Notes: generated by a model from the letters alone, not told the origin. Counted from the stretch's first letter, positions 9,619 to 19,219 are shown. The stretch: 64,000 nucleotides of DNA from an uncultured Bacteroidia bacterium (GCA_937922655.1 CALAJH010000033.1:17977-81976); one strand, 5' to 3'. Made by a program: numbers and translations.

Positions 9619-10281
9619 ATGGAAATACTCTACGAAGACAGCCAAATTTTGGCGGTGAACAAGCCGGCGGGAACGCCCGCCCAACCCGACCCTTCGGGCG
9701 ACGCGTCCGTTTTAGACCTCGCCAAAGCCTACATCAAAGAAAAATACGCCAAACCGGGGAACGTATTTTTGGCGTTGGTGCACCGTTTGGACAGGCCCGT
9801 CGGTGGCGTGATGCTTTTCGGCCGCACCTCCAAAGCGGCTCGGCGGCTCGGCGAACAGTTCCAACAACGCCGAATCCAAAAAACGTACTGGGCCGTCGTT
9901 CGTGGGCAAAGCTCGGAGGGCCGACTGCTTCATTATCTTCGTCCCCATCCCAAACTCGAAAACACCGTCAAAATATTCGCCCACCCCGCCAAAGACGCCA
10001 AAGAATGCTTGCTCGAATACCGCACCCTCGCCGTTCGGCAAGGATTGTCGTGGGTGGAGGTGCGGCCCCTCACGGGCCGAAAACATCAAATCCGCGCCCA
10101 ACTTGCGTTTGTTAAGTTGCCCATCGTCGGCGACGTCAAATACGGCGGAGATACGGCTCTCGACAACCGGGACGTCGCGCTCTTCGCCCGTTCAATCACC
10201 GTTGTACACCCCACGCTCCGAACAACGCTGCAAATCGTCGCCCGTCCCCCCGACCGCTACCCGTGGAATTTTTTCCTTTAA
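9619..10281 (+). CDS. RluA-family pseudouridine synthase
   Basis: Encodes 220 residues, a short RluA-type enzyme without an N-terminal S4 domain, as in the RluA/TruC group. The catalytic aspartate is Asp58 in the signature HRLDRPVGG. YEDSQILAVNKPAG opens the fold and LTGRKHQIRAQLA is the conserved RNA-contacting motif near the C terminus. It should isomerise a specific uridine in rRNA or tRNA; which one cannot be told from sequence alone. It ends tail-to-tail with the RNase III gene, overlapping by 4 bases. Confidence 0.93.
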   Translation: MEILYEDSQILAVNKPAGTPAQPDPSGDASVLDLAKAYIKEKYAKPGNVFLALVHRLDRPVGGVMLFGRTSKAARRLGEQFQQRRIQKTYWAVVRGQSSEGRLLHYLRPHPKLENTVKIFAHPAKDAKECLLEYRTLAVRQGLSWVEVRPLTGRKHQIRAQLAFVKLPIVGDVKYGGDTALDNRDVALFARSITVVHPTLRTTLQIVARPPDRYPWNFFL

Positions 10282-11042
10282 GCCTGTTTTTTCGGTATCT
10301 CCGTAACCCAACCCTCTTCTTTAAGCCTGTTGAACGCAACCTCCGACGCTTTTTGCTCCGCCACTTTTTTACGCACGTCCGAACCGTAACCGTAGGCTTC
10401 GTTCCCGATAACGCACGCTATGGTAAAGTAACGTACGCCGCGCTCGTCCTTTTCGCGAACCACCTCGTAGCTAACGGGTTTGTGGATTTGCTTTTGCACC
10501 AACTCCAAAACCTGACTCTTGAAATTGAGGTTTTGTTCTTCGAGCGTATCGACGTTGAGGTCGGCGACGATGCGCTTGACGACGAATTCTTGCGTGCGTT
10601 TCCAACCCATGTCCAGATACATCGCGCCAATGAAAGCCTCGAGCGCGTTGCCCGACATATTCCTACGAAATCCCCCGCTTTTGTGGTTGTACTCAATCCA
10701 ATGGTCGATGCCGAGCTTGCTTCCGATTTCGTTGAGCGAATTGCGACTAACGATTTTGGAGCGCATTTCCGTCAAAAACCCCTCGTCTTTGAGCGGATAT
10801 TTTTGGAAAAGGTAGCTGGCCACGATGGCGTTGAGAACGCCGTCGCCCAAGTATTCGAGACGTTCGTTGCATTCGCCGGCGCTGAACCGGGGGTTGGCCA
10901 CCAACGAACTGTGGCGAAAGGCCAAACGGTAAACATCGGGCTGACGCGGATACGCACCCGTCGTCTTGCGAATGTAAGACATTAAAAGCCGGTCTTCTCG
11001 CCGCCCAAAATAGCGATGGTAAAAATACATCAAACGACGCAT
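10278..11042 (-). CDS. rnc: Ribonuclease III
   Basis: Encodes 254 residues from the ATG at 11042 (an in-frame TTG lies 12 bases upstream). The nuclease domain carries the signature NERLEYLGDGVL with metal ligands Glu63 and Asp67, and the second acidic site in GNALEAFIGAMYLD. Where the Escherichia coli enzyme has Asp114 this protein has Asn, which I recall as common in Bacteroidota. A double-stranded-RNA-binding domain follows (about 180-245). It cleaves dsRNA in rRNA and mRNA processing. In many bacteria rnc follows acpP and fabF; here those genes are 10 kb away. Confidence 0.95.
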   Translation of the reverse strand: MRRLMYFYHRYFGRREDRLLMSYIRKTTGAYPRQPDVYRLAFRHSSLVANPRFSAGECNERLEYLGDGVLNAIVASYLFQKYPLKDEGFLTEMRSKIVSRNSLNEIGSKLGIDHWIEYNHKSGGFRRNMSGNALEAFIGAMYLDMGWKRTQEFVVKRIVADLNVDTLEEQNLNFKSQVLELVQKQIHKPVSYEVVREKDERGVRYFTIACVIGNEAYGYGSDVRKKVAEQKASEVAFNRLKEEGWVTEIPKKQA

Positions 11043-11312
11043 TGACAAAGCCAACGATAAGGAGTAAAGTCAAAGGCGCGGAGCATATCTCCCCTACCCC
11101 TAAACCGGGGATAGAGTCCGGGGCTTAACGACCGTAATATCTTCATACTTTGTTAATCGAATAAGTTTGAAGCGTGTCGGTGCGGGTTTAAGGCTCCGAA
11201 TTCGGTTTTGACGCGAGCTACCCGCATCTAATTTTGTTCGCTTGTTCTAATTTTACGCCAAGAAACAAAACTTTTGACAAAAGTCCAAAATCGACCGACG
11301 TTTGACGAAAAA

Positions 11313-12284
11313 TTAACGTCCTTTCCTGACGAAAAAATCCTTACGCGCCAAAAATTTATCGAACACGTAGCGTTGAACGATAAAAAATTCCGGTTTTCCT
11401 TCCACGTACGCGAAAAACGACGAACCTTGATTGGGACGGTGGTAAAGGTAGAGCGTAAGGGTTTGTACGTCGTCTCCGAGACGATAACGGACGAAAAATT
11501 TGCGGTCGGTCGTTTTTTTGCGCACGGAATCGGCGATATGAGGGGCGGTTTGGGAGAGTTCGTCTTGGGCGAAAATTTTGCCGAAGGCCCGAAGGTAATG
11601 CTTGACGGCGGCGGTATCGGTGGGGGTTCCGTCGGCCAAACGCCAACCTTTTTCCGTTTTAAGCAAATGAAAGGCCGAATCGGCGACGGGATGCTCGTTT
11701 TTGATTTCGACCACGGCGTGGGGCGGGATGTGGAAAACGACTTTTTCGCGCCAGACGTGATAATTGGCCGGATATTGGGGCCTAAGGTAACCGTGGTGTC
11801 CGGGGCTTTCGACGATGTAGGGGTTGGCCGCGCCGTCGAGCAGGGCGTAAGTACCGCCGCCGTCGGGCGTTGCGCCTCCAATGTCGTAGATTTTCTTTTT
11901 GCCCGAGCTCGTTTTAATTTCCACATGCACACGGGCGGTTTTTAGGTCGTTGAACGCCGTTTTACGTGCCGGCTCCGCAACCGGTTCCCGGGCTTGTATG
12001 CGGTAAAGCGTCGTCAAAAAAGAATTTACCTTCGCGTCCAAGGCTTTGTACGTCGTATCGCCGCGTTGAACGTACCATCCCGACGATCTCCTGACCAAGA
12101 CGCAGTTTTCGGTTTCTTGGTCGCGAAAAAAGTCGGTGAGCCGGACGTATTCGATGTTTGCGGTGTCTTTGACGGCGAAGTCGGTTTCGGCGTCGTCGAG
12201 CGTGGTTCGTCCTTTGCGAAGAAGAAAATATGCGGCAATGGCGACGCCGAGGGCGGTGAGCAAAAGGAGGTTGGTACGGTTCAT
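11313..12284 (-). CDS. DUF4340 domain-containing membrane-anchored protein
   Basis: Encodes 323 residues. One N-terminal transmembrane helix (about residues 5-22) is followed by a large extracytoplasmic beta-rich domain with repeated small lobes of the DUF4340 type: WYVQRGDTTYKALDAKV and GWRLADGTPTDTAAVKHYL are repeat-like units. DUF4340 proteins often sit beside gliding-motility-type ABC transporter components (GldF/GldG), but none is present here. It overlaps the preceding methyltransferase gene by the four bases ATGA, so the two are probably translated together. Function unknown. Confidence 0.82.
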   Translation of the reverse strand: MNRTNLLLLTALGVAIAAYFLLRKGRTTLDDAETDFAVKDTANIEYVRLTDFFRDQETENCVLVRRSSGWYVQRGDTTYKALDAKVNSFLTTLYRIQAREPVAEPARKTAFNDLKTARVHVEIKTSSGKKKIYDIGGATPDGGGTYALLDGAANPYIVESPGHHGYLRPQYPANYHVWREKVVFHIPPHAVVEIKNEHPVADSAFHLLKTEKGWRLADGTPTDTAAVKHYLRAFGKIFAQDELSQTAPHIADSVRKKTTDRKFFVRYRLGDDVQTLTLYLYHRPNQGSSFFAYVEGKPEFFIVQRYVFDKFLARKDFFVRKGR

Positions 12285-13165
12285 GGCTTTTTTTGAAAAG
12301 TTCCTTTGAGCGAATCACCGAGGCGGAAAAGATTGAGTACGGCGTTGGCGGCGGATTTGGCCCAACGAAAGGCGGTGCGGCTTTCGATTTGTAAACGCAG
12401 GGCTTCGTCGGGACCGCCGGCGCATGTTTTTTGCGGAGCCGGGGCGTTTGGAGCGGCGACCGGCCTGAGCACGCGGCGTACCGTTCCGGGGCTGAAACCC
12501 GTTGTTTCGATTTTCAGCGTCCGAAATCCGGCTTTTTCAAACACCCGTTTCAACGTCCGGGGCGTGTAATAGGACAAATGTTCGGGATATTCGATAAACG
12601 GCGTTCTTGGTCCGAGTATGCGTCGGGTCAGGCCCGCAAAATTGGGCGTGGTTACGAAAACCAAGCCGCCCGGGCGCAATAACCGGTGCATTTGCGTCAA
12701 ATCCTCGAGCGGATTGAGGATGTGTTCTATGACTTCAATCCACAATACGACGTCGAATGCGTTGTCGGAAAACTTGGCGTCGGCAAGGACGCCCAGCCGA
12801 ACGTCAAGGCCTTTGTCGCGACAGGTTTGCACGGCTTCGGGGGTGAACTCGGTGCCGCAGGCGTTCCAGCCGCGGGTTTTGGCCACCTCCAAAAAATGCC
12901 CCATGCCGCAACCGACGTCCAACACCGCTCCTGTTTTTCGATGTTTTTCCCACTGCTCAAGCCATTCGCCGTAGCGTGCCAGCGTCAGCGCCGACACGGG
13001 CAACGTACGGTCGTAACCCGCGTAATGACGCAAAAGTTCGTCCGGCGTTGGGCGCCGACGACAAAAGACCATGCCGCAATCCCGACAACGACACAAATAG
13101 TTGTCTTGGTAGCGCCCTTTGAGGTCGCGCAAGCGCGACGAACCACAGACGATGCATTCGGTCAT
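12281..13165 (-). CDS. SAM-dependent methyltransferase with N-terminal zinc ribbon
   Basis: Encodes 294 residues. The N terminus has two CxxC knuckles (CIVCG and CRDCG), a zinc ribbon common in methyltransferases of surface-polysaccharide and lipid pathways. The Rossmann core has motif I VLDVGCGMGHFLEV, then TEFTPEAV, FDVVLWIEVIEHILNP and LLRPGGLVFVTTPNF, typical of the Methyltransf_11/23 group. A helix rich in basic residues ends the protein. The substrate is unknown. It is first in a two-gene unit with the DUF4340 gene (ATGA overlap). Confidence 0.88.
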   Translation of the reverse strand: MTECIVCGSSRLRDLKGRYQDNYLCRCRDCGMVFCRRRPTPDELLRHYAGYDRTLPVSALTLARYGEWLEQWEKHRKTGAVLDVGCGMGHFLEVAKTRGWNACGTEFTPEAVQTCRDKGLDVRLGVLADAKFSDNAFDVVLWIEVIEHILNPLEDLTQMHRLLRPGGLVFVTTPNFAGLTRRILGPRTPFIEYPEHLSYYTPRTLKRVFEKAGFRTLKIETTGFSPGTVRRVLRPVAAPNAPAPQKTCAGGPDEALRLQIESRTAFRWAKSAANAVLNLFRLGDSLKGTFQKKP

Positions 13166-13213
13166 GGAAGTACAAAGTTCGGAAATTTGGCCCGATATCG
13201 GCGCGGGTAGCGG

Positions 13214-13250
13214 TAAAAAAAAGAAAAGCCGTCGGCTTTTGGCCGGCGGC
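13214..13250 (-). terminator. Intrinsic terminator of the gcvH unit
   Basis: On the minus strand an 8-bp stem (13243-13250 pairing with 13228-13235, one G-T wobble) with a 7-base loop is followed by a T-rich tract, seen as the A run at 13214-13227. It lies 24 bases past the gcvH stop, as expected for a rho-independent terminator. Confidence 0.75.
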
Positions 13251-13273
13251 GTATAACGTTTGGCATTAAGGAA

Positions 13274-13651
13274 TTAAACGTTGAGCGTGGCCTTGTATTC
13301 GTCCGCCGAAAGCAGGCCGGACACGCCGGCGGTCGGTCGAATTTTTACAATCCACCCTTTGCCGTAAGGATCTTGATTGATGACTTCGGGGGCCGAGGCC
13401 AAGTCGGGGTTGAGTTCGAGGATTTCGGCGGCGACGGGCAGGTAAAGGTCGGAAACGGTTTTTACGGCCTCGATGGTGCCGAAAACCGCTCCGGCGTCAA
13501 GCGTTTTGCCCACCGAAGATACGTCCACGAAAACGATGTCTCCCAGCTCGCTTTGAGCAAAATCGGTGATGCCGACCAAAGCGGCGCCGTCGCCGCCGTC
13601 TTTCAACCATTCGTGGTCTTTGGTATAGAGATAATCCGGGGGAAAGTTCAT
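13274..13651 (-). CDS. gcvH: Glycine cleavage system H protein
   Basis: Encodes 125 residues, the normal length of GcvH, the lipoyl carrier that shuttles the aminomethyl group between the P, T and L proteins. The lipoylated lysine is Lys64 in [13 protein letters not shown]. The fold signatures HEWLK near the N terminus and a GWIVKI segment near the C terminus are intact. The ATG lies 2 bases after the stop codon of the upstream OmpA/TPR gene, so it is probably translated by re-initiation from that message. No gcvP or gcvT is in the window. A terminator follows. Confidence 0.96.
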   Translation of the reverse strand: MNFPPDYLYTKDHEWLKDGGDGAALVGITDFAQSELGDIVFVDVSSVGKTLDAGAVFGTIEAVKTVSDLYLPVAAEILELNPDLASAPEVINQDPYGKGWIVKIRPTAGVSGLLSADEYKATLNV

Positions 13652-13653
13652 TG

Positions 13654-15474
13654 TTATTGTTTGACGGCGGCTTTGAAATCGTCGTTTTGGTTGTAGCGTC
13701 GGAATTCGAGGTCTTTGAGGGCTTTTTTTCCGAGGTCGGATTTGAGTCTTGCCGCTTCTTTGACGTTGGGCAAAATGACCGAGGGGTCTTCGGTACGGGC
13801 GCCGAGGATGGCGAGCAAATAGTAATTGAGGGCGTAGTCGGCTTGGGATTTGATGGAGGCGTCGAGGTCGGCTTTGGCGCTTCCGAGGTCGTTGAGCAGA
13901 AGTTTGGCAAGGGCGGCGTTGTAGCGTCCGCATTTGATGTTGCCCGCGGCGTCGAACATTTCGGCGGCACGGTTGTATTCGGCACGTTTGAGGTAGACGA
14001 TGCCGGAATTGAAGGCGGCTTCGGGCATTTGCTTGGCGGCGTAGGCGGCTTGGAGGGTGGAAAGGGCCTCGTCGTATTTGCCTTGACGAATCATCAACGC
14101 ACCCGTGTTGCTCATCACTATTGCTTCGCCGTCTTTTTTGGCTTTGGCCGTGGCCAAAAGTTTGTCGGCCTCTTCGTATTTGCCGTCCAAAAGCATAAAC
14201 GCGCCCAAGTCGTTGTATCCCCGGTGGTCGTCGGGATAAACCTTTGTGAAGGCTTCAACGGCTTTTTTGCGGTCGTCGTCTTTGGTGTAAACGCTTTTGA
14301 TGGTGTAAAGCAGTTCTTCGGGGCGGGTGTAGTATTTGCGGGCGGAGTCGGCGGTGATTTTGCCCGAAATAACGTTTTCGGTAAAGGCTTTAAGTTCTTC
14401 GTCGGAGTGGGCGGAGGTGGCGCCTTCGAGTTTGATGGTCGCCCGACGAAGGGGAGCCAAAATATTTTCGACCTGCACCGCGCCGCCAACGAGGGCCATC
14501 ACTTTGCGTTCTTTGACATCCTCTTCCAACCCGCTCGAAATAATGGCAATAATTTGGCGCTTGACGTCTTCGGAATAGTTGGTTTTGTCCAAGTTGTTTT
14601 TGAAGCCTTCCCAGTCCTCGGTGGTGGTCCGAATTTCAAAAAACGCCGAATCAAGGTAGGATTTGTAACCTTTGTCTCGGAGTTGTTGGGTCAGCCAAGC
14701 ACGCACTTGTTTCGAGCGTTCGACGGAAAGAAACCGGTTGCGTCTGACTTTGCCTTCGGGCGAGGCGAAACCTTCGATATAAATTTTGGAGGCGGAGTAT
14801 TGTTTGGCCAAGAACTCGCCAATGGCTTTGATTTCCGCGTTTTCAAAGTCCGAGGGCTGAATTTCGAAAACGTTTTGGGGAAATTGAAACTTGGCGGTAA
14901 GGGTGATGGGCTTGCGGGTTTCGTATTCGACGCCCGCATAGTAAAAGGCGACTTGGTCTTCGCCCGGGCCGGCGCCGCAGTAAAGACGGGAGGTGGTGAT
15001 ACAGCAGGGACCAAGAGTGGTTGAGGGGAGGTCTTTGTGTTTCTTGCCTTTGTCGTAGCCGTTGACGGAAATCAGTTTCGTGCCGTCCATTGCGTCCTGA
15101 TAAGCGATTTTTGGAGAAACCGACGTACGCGCGCCTTCTTTTTTCCAATTCGGAAACTTGCTTCCCGAAATGACCACGCCCGTAATGGGAAAGGTTTTAT
15201 TGTTTACGCTGTCGCGAAGTTGAAGTTTTCCTTCGTAAATGCCCTTTTTGCCGAGCTTTGACTTGGGTTCAATGGAAGCGCGGGCCGTGAACGCCACAGA
15301 GTCGGCATGGACTTCAAGCGGGTTGGGAGTTACCGCTACTTGGGCGCCTTGAAAACTTTTGCACCCGCCCAACAGCGCGACGGCCATCAAGCCGTAAAAG
15401 GCCCCGACGACAATACCGGTATCGGCGGTACGCTTGCTTTGCAACCCCCGCCCGTTGTGTGATTTTTTTATCAT
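13654..15474 (-). CDS. OmpA-like / TPR lipoprotein
   Basis: Encodes 606 residues from the ATG at 15474. The N terminus has a lipobox, ALLGGC, at about residues 33-38, so it should be a lipoprotein. After a beta-rich region of about 180 residues comes an OmpA-like peptidoglycan-binding segment (FASPEG at about 250, then [13 protein letters not shown]). The C-terminal 250 residues are tetratricopeptide repeats, with pairs such as [20 protein letters not shown] and [19 protein letters not shown]. This arrangement of lipid anchor, OmpA-like domain and TPRs is common among Bacteroidota envelope proteins of uncharacterised role. It is followed directly by gcvH, 2 bases away, an unexpected partnership. 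Confidence 0.82.
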   Translation of the reverse strand: MIKKSHNGRGLQSKRTADTGIVVGAFYGLMAVALLGGCKSFQGAQVAVTPNPLEVHADSVAFTARASIEPKSKLGKKGIYEGKLQLRDSVNNKTFPITGVVISGSKFPNWKKEGARTSVSPKIAYQDAMDGTKLISVNGYDKGKKHKDLPSTTLGPCCITTSRLYCGAGPGEDQVAFYYAGVEYETRKPITLTAKFQFPQNVFEIQPSDFENAEIKAIGEFLAKQYSASKIYIEGFASPEGKVRRNRFLSVERSKQVRAWLTQQLRDKGYKSYLDSAFFEIRTTTEDWEGFKNNLDKTNYSEDVKRQIIAIISSGLEEDVKERKVMALVGGAVQVENILAPLRRATIKLEGATSAHSDEELKAFTENVISGKITADSARKYYTRPEELLYTIKSVYTKDDDRKKAVEAFTKVYPDDHRGYNDLGAFMLLDGKYEEADKLLATAKAKKDGEAIVMSNTGALMIRQGKYDEALSTLQAAYAAKQMPEAAFNSGIVYLKRAEYNRAAEMFDAAGNIKCGRYNAALAKLLLNDLGSAKADLDASIKSQADYALNYYLLAILGARTEDPSVILPNVKEAARLKSDLGKKALKDLEFRRYNQNDDFKAAVKQ

Positions 15475-15711
15475 ATTACGTACCTTGCGAACCAAGCTTC
15501 GTTTTCGTTGTGAAAAATAAGAGCGTGTTTTTTTTTCCACAGCCCTCCGGTGATTCTAATTTTTTATGCTTTCGCACCTTTTCAAACTGCCCGTAACGCT
15601 TAAAATCGGGCTTTTTCCGCCCTTTTTCAACGTCTTGCGAACCGTTGTGCAAAAAAAACAATTCGGATTGAATTGCCCAAATTACCGGCGCAAAGATAGA
15701 AAGTTTTTTGT

Positions 15712-16407
15712 TTAGGGCAGCATAAAACCCGGTTCCAGCGCCACGACGCCGACGGGGTTGTCCGGCGGATTGAACGTGTGGTCGCAGTGGTAACCGTAAA
15801 TCGGCGCCCGTTCCAAAAAGGGAATCAAGTTTTTGTAATACGTGTGGGTTTCGACGGGAAAGAGCGACATCTCGTGAAAAACCCGTGAGGGGCGTATTCC
15901 TTCTTTTTCCATAAAACTCCAAAAATATTGATAATCCGCCAAATCCCCCGAAAGCGCCACCCATTCGTCGGCGTCGTGAAAAAAATACGCGAACGACGTC
16001 ATGTTCGGAACGTGACGCCCCGTGGTGTTCAACGATTCCACGCCCGGAAGTTCGCTTATCGGCAAAAACTCCGCAAACCTCTCCGGATTTTGCATTGAAA
16101 AAGTTAAAAAATTTTTTAGCTCGTCGGCAAAGGCTTCATTCGGTACGTAAACTTTTTTCGGCTTCGGCCGAAGAACGTAATAATGATAAAACAAAAGCGT
16201 GGAAAGACTGCCGACGTGGTCGTCGTGCAAATGCGTGATGAGCAGACCCTCTATTTCGGCAATCAATTCCCGGCGCATAAGCTCGGGAAAAACCGTATGG
16301 CCGCAATCGATAAGCAGTTTTTTCCCCCGAACCTCGGCAATGGCCGACGAATTGCCTTGGCGATAATTAAACGCCCCGCCCGTACCGATGAATTTGAGGT
16401 CTATCAT
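15712..16407 (-). CDS. MBL-fold metallo-hydrolase
   Basis: Encodes 231 residues from MIDLKFIGTGGAFN, the usual opening of the small metallo-beta-lactamase fold; the frame is open further upstream but that extension is not family-like and crosses a promoter. The metal-binding motif is THLHDDHVGS at about residues 58-67. Further ligands are expected in LSGDLADY (Asp at about 155) and GYHCDHTF near the C terminus. This group includes RNase Z-like and cyclic-nucleotide phosphodiesterase-like enzymes; the substrate is not clear. It stands alone with its own promoter. Confidence 0.87.
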   Translation of the reverse strand: MIDLKFIGTGGAFNYRQGNSSAIAEVRGKKLLIDCGHTVFPELMRRELIAEIEGLLITHLHDDHVGSLSTLLFYHYYVLRPKPKKVYVPNEAFADELKNFLTFSMQNPERFAEFLPISELPGVESLNTTGRHVPNMTSFAYFFHDADEWVALSGDLADYQYFWSFMEKEGIRPSRVFHEMSLFPVETHTYYKNLIPFLERAPIYGYHCDHTFNPPDNPVGVVALEPGFMLP

Positions 16408-16430
16408 CCCAGCTGACGGTTTTTCATGCG

Positions 16431-16438
16431 CAAATTTA
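16431..16438 (-). promoter_or_regulatory. -7 promoter box of the MBL-hydrolase gene
   Basis: Read on the minus strand this is TAAATTTG, 23 bases before the ATG at 16407. It matches TAnnTTTG exactly and supports the chosen start. No good TTTG partner was found. Confidence 0.5.
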
Positions 16439-16621
16439 CCATTATTTTTCAACGGCGTAAGTATTTTGCGCCCATGGTGGCGCCGATTCCGATATTTTGT
16501 GAATAATTCGTGTTTTTTTTCGTCCGTTTTCCCGTTACCCGCCGTACAAAATCCATGCTTTCCAAAAAAAGACGTTACGGCCTCGTTCATGGAAGAGCGC
16601 GACGACGTGCGGGATAATTTT

Positions 16622-16629
16622 TATTTTTG
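16622..16629 (+). promoter_or_regulatory. -7 promoter box of the SH3-like lipoprotein gene
   Basis: TATTTTTG matches TAnnTTTG and lies 5 bases before the ATG at 16635, implying a leaderless transcript. A -33 partner is not evident. Confidence 0.5.
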
Positions 16630-16634
16630 CACTA

Positions 16635-17270
16635 ATGCGCAAAAGATTTTTGGCAATAATGACGGCGGCGCTGACCGCGCTCGCGACGGCGGGATGCGAA
16701 GAAACGACCCTTTCCGCCGTCGTGCTTTTCCCCTCCACGCCCGTTACCGACGCCGACGGCAAAACGCTCTTGGACGTTTTGCCCGCAGGCGCCAAAGTTG
16801 AGTTTTTAGGCGAATATTCCCCGGGGATTCAAGTCCGTTTGAACGACGGGCGTACAGGATATATCGCAAGAAACAAAGTCGAAGTCGGCGCTTGGCCCGT
16901 CGCCGTGCTTGCGGTCGTTGAGTTGCAAAAAGGCGAAAAAATTTATCCCCCCGCCGTCTTGGCCGTCGTTGCCGAGCATGGCGACGCGGTCGAATTTGCC
17001 TACGGCGGTTCCGACGGACGAATACGCTACGGACAAACGCGCGAACTTTCCCATCTTTCCGCCGTCCGAAACGACATCCGCCTGACGGGAGCCATGCTCG
17101 AAGCCCAAAACATGCAGGAACCCCGACGCACCGCCGCCCTCAAAAAACTATTGACCGAGGCCGGCGATTCGGAACTGGCGTCGATAATCGAAAGAGCCGT
17201 TTCGGGGGAAAAAGCGCCGATACGGTATGTTTTTCCGGAGCCGTTTTTGGCCGACGACGACAGCCTATGA
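16635..17270 (+). CDS. Lipoprotein with SH3-like domain
   Basis: Encodes 211 residues. The signal peptide ends in a lipobox, ATAGC (Cys at about residue 21), so the product should be a lipoprotein. Residues 35-80 look like a bacterial SH3 domain: LPAGAKVEFLGEYS followed by VRLNDGRTGYIARNKVEV. The remainder is a second small beta-rich region and a helical C-terminal tail (RTAALKKLLTEAG). The 3' end overlaps the converging TPR gene by 6 bases. A cell-wall-binding role is suggested by the SH3b fold but is not proven. Confidence 0.75.
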   Translation: MRKRFLAIMTAALTALATAGCEETTLSAVVLFPSTPVTDADGKTLLDVLPAGAKVEFLGEYSPGIQVRLNDGRTGYIARNKVEVGAWPVAVLAVVELQKGEKIYPPAVLAVVAEHGDAVEFAYGGSDGRIRYGQTRELSHLSAVRNDIRLTGAMLEAQNMQEPRRTAALKKLLTEAGDSELASIIERAVSGEKAPIRYVFPEPFLADDDSL

Positions 17271-17744
17271 ACCCGCTTCGACGACGACGGCACGCGCCTG
17301 AGAAGTATAGCGCCCGTCGGGAAAAAGAGCAAGATATTTTTTTGCCATGGCCAAAGCCTCGGGACGTTCACGGTACTCGAGACAAGCGTCCCAAACGACG
17401 TTTTCCGTTTCCAAAGGGTCGGCGCCGTGTACTTTGGCTGCCAAACAAAAGTCCATCGCTTTGTCGGGATGACCTTGATACAAATACGCACGCGCAATTT
17501 GCATTTCGCAAAAGTGCCGGCGATGCTTGTGGCGTTCGGCCAAGCGTTGATAAGCAAAAACACAACCTTCGTAGTCGCCGGCGGCCAAGAGTTTAAGCGC
17601 CGCCTTAAACTGTTTTTCTTCGCATCCAAATTCGGTGGATTCGATAAACTCCTTGCGAAGCCTGCTTTTCGACTCCCACGGCTCTTCTGCCTCCGTTTCC
17701 ACGGAGCTTTTGCCCGTTCCGCGAATCCAATTGATGACGTTCAT
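17265..17744 (-). CDS. Small TPR-like protein of unknown function
   Basis: Encodes 159 residues with no signal peptide or membrane segment. Residues 40-150 look like three tetratricopeptide-type helix pairs, for example AALKLLAAGDYEGCVFAY and IARAYLYQGHPDKAMDFCLA. The N-terminal 35 residues are acidic and probably disordered. Such short TPR proteins usually mediate protein contacts. It ends convergently with the SH3-like lipoprotein gene, overlapping by 6 bases, and has a -7 box upstream. Confidence 0.75.
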   Translation of the reverse strand: MNVINWIRGTGKSSVETEAEEPWESKSRLRKEFIESTEFGCEEKQFKAALKLLAAGDYEGCVFAYQRLAERHKHRRHFCEMQIARAYLYQGHPDKAMDFCLAAKVHGADPLETENVVWDACLEYRERPEALAMAKKYLALFPDGRYTSQARAVVVEAGS

Positions 17745-17786
17745 TCGATAAAATCAGGCGCGTGCGCACAACGTGCGTTCACGCCG

Positions 17787-17794
17787 CAAATATA
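17787..17794 (-). promoter_or_regulatory. -7 promoter box of the small TPR gene
   Basis: On the minus strand this is TATATTTG, a perfect TAnnTTTG, 42 bases upstream of the ATG at 17744. The -33 half is not clear. Confidence 0.45.
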
Positions 17795-18082
17795 AACAAA
17801 GTTGTTAATCAAGGCGTTCTTTGTACGTGCGCGTATCGGTCAAAGAATTGCGTTTTCGCTCCCATCAAAACCCGCGTCCGTCCTTATTTTCCTCAAATTC
17901 GTCGAAAAAACTTCCCTCCTTTGAAAATTTTTTCAACAACTTCCCGTATTTATTGAGTTGGGAAACGATTGAGAAAAAAACTACAAGCCCCGTTTTTTTT
18001 TCCACCAACCTTTTTGAGCCAACAATAAAAAATGTGGATTTTTAAAATCGGCGATAATCGCGAATCCCTTTGGGTTCGGGGG
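17795..18082. other. AT-rich intergenic region
   Basis: No gene is supported here. The stretch is AT-rich compared with its neighbours and includes a perfect 7-bp inverted repeat, TTGAAAA/TTTTCAA at 17921-17936, with a 2-base loop. It lies between the starts of the TPR gene and the 3' end of the HemW-like gene. Confidence 0.5.
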
Positions 18083-19219
18083 TCAAACAAACAGAGAGGC
18101 GGCGACGGCGTCGGCGAAAGCTTTGCCCGCACGACTAAGGCGCAAACAATCGTCGACGACCTCCGTCAGCCCCGGCGTCAAACCTTCAAGCGAAAGCGAA
18201 CGCCGAAAACGACGCACGTATTCGGACAAGGATATGCCTTCGGCGGTGCGCAGCCGGGTCATGACGTATTCGTTGTGTAGGTCGGCGTCGGAAAGGGTTT
18301 CCTCGAAACCGACGGCAAGGGTGCCGTTTTCGATGGCGACAAGGTAGTCGTCGAGGCGGGCGACGTTGGCGCAACGGTAACGTTCGCCGTCGTAAGAATG
18401 GGCCGACGGCCCGAAACCCCAATACCTTTCCCCCCGCCAATAAGCCGAATTGTGCACCGCCCGAAATCCGGCCTGCGCAAAGTTGGACGTTTCGTAATGT
18501 TCGTAACCGTACTTGGCCGCCGCATCCATAAGTATATCGAACTGACGAACGAATTTTTCGTCGTCGGGCGGGAGGATTTTGCCGCGTTCGACTTCTTTGC
18601 CCAAGCGGGTGCGGGGTTCGACGGTCAAGGCGTAGGCGGAAAAGTGCGGCGGTTTGGGCGCCAAGAGTGTGTCAAGCGTTCGCCGCCATGCGTCGTCGTC
18701 CAAACCGGGCGTGGCGTAAATGAGGTCGAAGGTGTAGTTGTCGAAAACGCGGGCGACGGCCTCCAACGCTTGCCGGGCCTGCGTGCCGGCATGAAAACGA
18801 TGCATGAAGCGAAGTTCGTCGTCGTAAAGACTTTGCACGCCCAAACTCACACGGTTGATTCCCGCCGCCTTCCACGCCTCGGGACAATCGACGTCTTCGG
18901 GGTTGGCTTCGAGGGTGATTTCCGCGCCGGGAAAAAAATCAAAATTTTTTTGGGCGGCGGCAACCAAACGGTGAATGTCGTCGACGGCCAAACGGCTGGG
19001 CGTCCCCCCACCAAAATACAGCGAGGCCGCCCGTCCGCCCGAACGCATGCCCATTTCCCGTACCGCCGCCGCCGTAAACCGTGCCTTGTGCCTTTGCGAC
19101 GTAACAAAATAAAAATCGCAGTACGAGCACGCCCGCCGACAAAACGGAACGTGAACGTACAAATACCAAGGCCTCTCGTCCGCGTGCATTCGGACGCCGT
19201 CGCTTTCGCTCATCGCCAT
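18083..19219 (-). CDS. hemW: HemW-like radical SAM protein (heme chaperone / oxygen-independent coproporphyrinogen oxidase family)
   Basis: Encodes 378 residues. The radical SAM cluster motif is CRRACSYCDF (Cys27, Cys31, Cys34), directly preceded by YVHVPF, which is diagnostic of the HemW/HemN group. ASLYFGGGTPSRL is the SAM-binding glycine motif, and the HemW-type region GVQSLYDDELRFMHR follows. The length is that of HemW (about 380), not HemN (about 460), so a heme-insertion chaperone is more likely than the oxidase. It stands alone, reading away from the histidine kinase region. The first of two close ATGs is used as the start. Confidence 0.9.
   Translation of the reverse strand: MAMSESDGVRMHADERPWYLYVHVPFCRRACSYCDFYFVTSQRHKARFTAAAVREMGMRSGGRAASLYFGGGTPSRLAVDDIHRLVAAAQKNFDFFPGAEITLEANPEDVDCPEAWKAAGINRVSLGVQSLYDDELRFMHRFHAGTQARQALEAVARVFDNYTFDLIYATPGLDDDAWRRTLDTLLAPKPPHFSAYALTVEPRTRLGKEVERGKILPPDDEKFVRQFDILMDAAAKYGYEHYETSNFAQAGFRAVHNSAYWRGERYWGFGPSAHSYDGERYRCANVARLDDYLVAIENGTLAVGFEETLSDADLHNEYVMTRLRTAEGISLSEYVRRFRRSLSLEGLTPGLTEVVDDCLRLSRAGKAFADAVAASLFV

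Noticed and set aside
11043..11312. C- and G-rich stretch upstream of rnc (CCCCTACCCCTAAACCGGGG) as a terminator or RNA structure
   Set aside because: The possible stem is short and imperfect and no T run follows; not strong enough to list.
13651..15024. Plus-strand frame of about 450 codons within the OmpA/TPR gene
   Set aside because: Shadow of the minus-strand gene, whose lipobox, OmpA motif and TPRs are clear.
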